From assembly GCA_003140275.1 (NCBI GenBank), contig PLJQ01000209.1:2942-10414 (forward strand): a stretch of DNA of 7,473 nt. Reading direction: 5' to 3'. The stretch is from Limisphaerales bacterium. Its GTDB lineage: Bacteria; Verrucomicrobiota; Verrucomicrobiia; Limisphaerales; PALSA-1396. A model generated the notes under the pieces. The model was not told the origin of the DNA and did no database searches. It saw only the letters and a program-made list of their open reading frames with translations. Position numbers and translations under genes: made by a program. The stretch's first letter is position 1. Each line of letters starts with the position of its first letter. Below, in pieces: positions 5,627 to 7,473 of the stretch.

Positions 5627-6538
5627 ATGCGTGTTTTAATTGTCGGCTGTGGTTACGTCGGATTGCCACTGGGAGCGGAACTGGTCAAGCAAGGGCACGA
5701 GGTGTTTGGTGTGCGGCGAACGAACGCAGCGGAGACTGAACTAAAGGCGGCGGGTATCCAACCGCTCGTGGCCGACATCACCGAGCCGGAGGAATTGGCA
5801 ACACTGCCCAAGCCGTTTGATTGGATAGTGAATTGCGTTTCATCATCCAAAGGCGGTTCTGAGGAATATCGGCAGGTCTATCTCAACGGCACGCGCAGTC
5901 TCGTCGAGTGGCTCTCCGCCACGCCCTCAAAGAAATTCGTCTATACCAGCAGCACGAGCGTTTACGGACAAACGGATGGTTCGCCGGTCAAGGAAACCAG
6001 CCTCACTCAGCCGACGAGCGAAACCAGCAAAGTGCTGGTGGAAACGGAAAAGCTTCTGCTCGACGCCGCATCGAAGGGAACATTTCCGGCGGTGATCCTG
6101 CGCGTGGCGGGAATTTACGGACCGGAGCGTGGTCATTTGTTTCTGCAATATTTGAAAAATGAGGCGAAGATCGAAGGCAGAGGCGAACGCTTCATTAACA
6201 TGATTCATCGCGATGATTTGGTGGGCGTCATCATTGCGGCGCTGAAGAATGGCCGGCCCGGCGAAATTTACAACGCAGTAGATGATGAGCCAGTGGCGCA
6301 AATACATTTCTTTCGCTGGCTGTCCGAGGCCTTGGGCAAATGGATGCCGCCGTTCGCCGCCGAGACCGAAAATGCCGGACGCAAACGTGGCTTAACAAAC
6401 AAGAAGCTGCAGAACCGAAAATTGAAAATGGAACTGGGGTATCAGTTCAAGTATCCAACGTTCCGTCAAGGTTACACTGCGGAGATTCAACGGCTCGATG
6501 ACGCCGGTCTATTGAACATCGACCTTGAACCACGATAG
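5627..6538 (+). CDS. Atypical SDR-family NAD(P)-binding protein (epimerase/dehydratase-like)
   Basis: The 303-residue product opens with a Rossmann dinucleotide site, MRVLIVGCGYVGLPLG, with the glycines expected of extended or atypical short-chain dehydrogenases. VRR at 29-31 ends beta-2, and the two arginines would favour NADP+ over NAD+. Further family motifs are VADITEPEEL (48-57), KFVYTSSTSVYGQ (103-115), VILRVAGIYGPERG (156-169) and NMIHRDDLVGVIIAAL (191-206). The usual catalytic YxxxK is altered: K135 is present (SETSK) but the residue four positions before it is S131, not Tyr. This fits the atypical SDR group that includes E. coli YeeZ, whose substrates are poorly known. I cannot name the reaction. 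ATG 5627 fits the Rossmann start; no Shine-Dalgarno sequence is visible. proC follows 63 bp downstream on the same strand and may be co-transcribed. Confidence 0.85.
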   Translation: MRVLIVGCGYVGLPLGAELVKQGHEVFGVRRTNAAETELKAAGIQPLVADITEPEELATLPKPFDWIVNCVSSSKGGSEEYRQVYLNGTRSLVEWLSATPSKKFVYTSSTSVYGQTDGSPVKETSLTQPTSETSKVLVETEKLLLDAASKGTFPAVILRVAGIYGPERGHLFLQYLKNEAKIEGRGERFINMIHRDDLVGVIIAALKNGRPGEIYNAVDDEPVAQIHFFRWLSEALGKWMPPFAAETENAGRKRGLTNKKLQNRKLKMELGYQFKYPTFRQGYTAEIQRLDDAGLLNIDLEPR

Positions 6539-6601
6539 ATGGGTGACGACGTGAATGCCTTTTGGCTTTCGCTCACCAGTTTGAACTGATACAAGCCACT
6601 C

Positions 6602-7417
6602 ATGCCTGCAAAACTTACGATCGGTTTTCTCGGCGCGGGGAAAATGGGCACGGCCCTGGCGAGAGGGTTTATTCGCGCCGGTCTGGTCAACGCCCAACAA
6701 ATTATCGCCAGTGATCCCGTTGAAGCGGCGAGCGCGGCGTTTGCCAAAGAGGTCGGCGCGAAAACGACGGCGTTTAATCCGGACGTATTGAAATTTGCCA
6801 ACGTGCTGTTACTGGCGGTAAAACCGGACCAGGTCGGCGGCGTGCTGGCGGAAAATCGTGATCATTTCACGGAGAAGCATTTGCTCCTCTCCATCTGCGC
6901 GGGAGTGACTCTGGCAAAAATCGAGGCCGGGCTTGGCGGCGACGCGCGGGTGATTCGGGTGATGCCCAACACGCCGGCGCTGGTGGGCGAATCCGCCACG
7001 GCGTTCGCGCTGGGCAAATCCGCAACCCCGGAGGACGGCGAACTGGTGTTGAAACTTTTCTCTTCCGTGGGCGTTGCTTTTCGAGTCAAGGAATCGTTGC
7101 TCGATGCCGTGACGGGATTGAGCGGCAGCGGGCCGGCCTACGTTTATTTGATGATCGAAGGGCTGAGTGACGGCGGCGTGGCGGCGGGTTTGCCGCGTGA
7201 CGTGGCGACGAAGCTGGCCGCGCAGACGGTCTTGGGCGGCGCGAAAATGGTTTTGGAAACCGGCCAGCATCCGGGCGCGCTAAAAGACATGGTGACGAGT
7301 CCGGGTGGAACGACCATTGAAGGGCTTCACGAATTGGAAAAAGGAAAAGTCCGCGCGGCGTTGATGAACGCCGTGCGCGCTGCGACCGAGAAATCGAAGA
7401 AACTAGGGCAAAATTGA
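6602..7417 (+). CDS. proC: Pyrroline-5-carboxylate reductase
   Basis: ProC reduces 1-pyrroline-5-carboxylate to L-proline with NAD(P)H, the last step of proline synthesis, in the cytoplasm. The 271-residue product matches the family length. It has the N-terminal Rossmann motif IGFLGAGKMGTALARG (7-22), then VLLLAVKPDQV (68-78) and VIRVMPNTPALVGE (117-130). The C-terminal dimerisation domain carries DAVTGLSGSGPAYVY (168-182) and the P5CR signature region KDMVTSPGGTTIEGLHELE (228-246). All features of an active enzyme appear intact. ATG 6602 places the Rossmann motif at the usual distance from the N-terminus; the preceding 63 bp show no clear Shine-Dalgarno sequence or promoter. No intrinsic terminator is visible in the 56 bp left after the stop. 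Confidence 0.96.
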   Translation: MPAKLTIGFLGAGKMGTALARGFIRAGLVNAQQIIASDPVEAASAAFAKEVGAKTTAFNPDVLKFANVLLLAVKPDQVGGVLAENRDHFTEKHLLLSICAGVTLAKIEAGLGGDARVIRVMPNTPALVGESATAFALGKSATPEDGELVLKLFSSVGVAFRVKESLLDAVTGLSGSGPAYVYLMIEGLSDGGVAAGLPRDVATKLAAQTVLGGAKMVLETGQHPGALKDMVTSPGGTTIEGLHELEKGKVRAALMNAVRAATEKSKKLGQN

Positions 7418-7427
7418 CCGCAATTAG

Positions 7428-7448
7428 AAATGTAAAATTCAAAATTAA
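7428..7448 (+). repeat. AT-rich heptamer repeat after proC
   Basis: AAATGTA, AAATTCA and AAATTAA lie end to end, starting 10 bp after the proC stop. A 17-nt stretch here matches the reverse complement of the repeat at 4301-4321 at 15 of 17 positions, so both seem to belong to one dispersed family. Confidence 0.6.
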
Positions 7449-7473
7449 AAAACAGTATTGCGCGCACTTACAG

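Overview
The window looks like chromosome from a Gram-negative, free-living bacterium, most probably a Verrucomicrobiota member of the Pedosphaera/Limisphaerales kind. That placement is inference. It rests on the moderately high GC, a periplasmic SurA-type chaperone, start codons with no clear Shine-Dalgarno sequence, a very large U32-family protein, and many short 7-bp tandem repeats of a kind I associate with those genomes. No rRNA, tRNA, CRISPR array, transposase or phage gene is visible.

Layout from left to right. (1) Positions 1-527, minus strand: the first 175 codons of a type I-beta DAHP synthase (aroF type), the entry enzyme of the shikimate pathway. (2) Positions 528-817: a divergent control region. 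On the minus strand it holds a promoter, a 28-codon leader ORF rich in Phe, Tyr and Trp codons, a possible antiterminator, and a strong intrinsic terminator just before aroF. Together these look like a translation-coupled transcription attenuator. On the plus strand it holds a promoter for the next operon. (3) Positions 818-2835, plus strand: surA (periplasmic parvulin chaperone) and pdxA (vitamin B6 synthesis), in the same order as in enterobacteria. (4) Positions 2829-5543, minus strand: a 904-codon U32-family protein related to the RNA hydroxylases RlhA and TrhP. It meets pdxA tail to tail with a 7-bp overlap. (5) Positions 5627-7417, plus strand: an atypical SDR NAD(P)-binding protein, then proC (pyrroline-5-carboxylate reductase), probably one transcription unit. 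(6) Positions 7418-7473: AT-rich intergenic DNA.

Two signals stand out. The first is the apparent aromatic-amino-acid attenuator in front of the DAHP synthase gene. Its leader peptide, alternative hairpins and U-tract all fit the classical trp/phe logic, and its promoter spacing predicts a leaderless leader mRNA. The second is that the U32 gene carries at least five different short repeats inside its reading frame. One is a 57-bp palindromic element that supplies exactly 19 codons. Another is an inverted repeat that adds a linker just before the cysteine motif. Related heptamer repeats also lie between genes (before pdxA and after proC), so the U32 gene seems to have absorbed intergenic-type repeats while staying open. 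Rickettsia palindromic elements are a comparable case.

Most genes here are housekeeping enzymes: aromatic, proline and pyridoxal synthesis, outer-membrane protein folding and probably RNA modification. No single pathway links the whole window.
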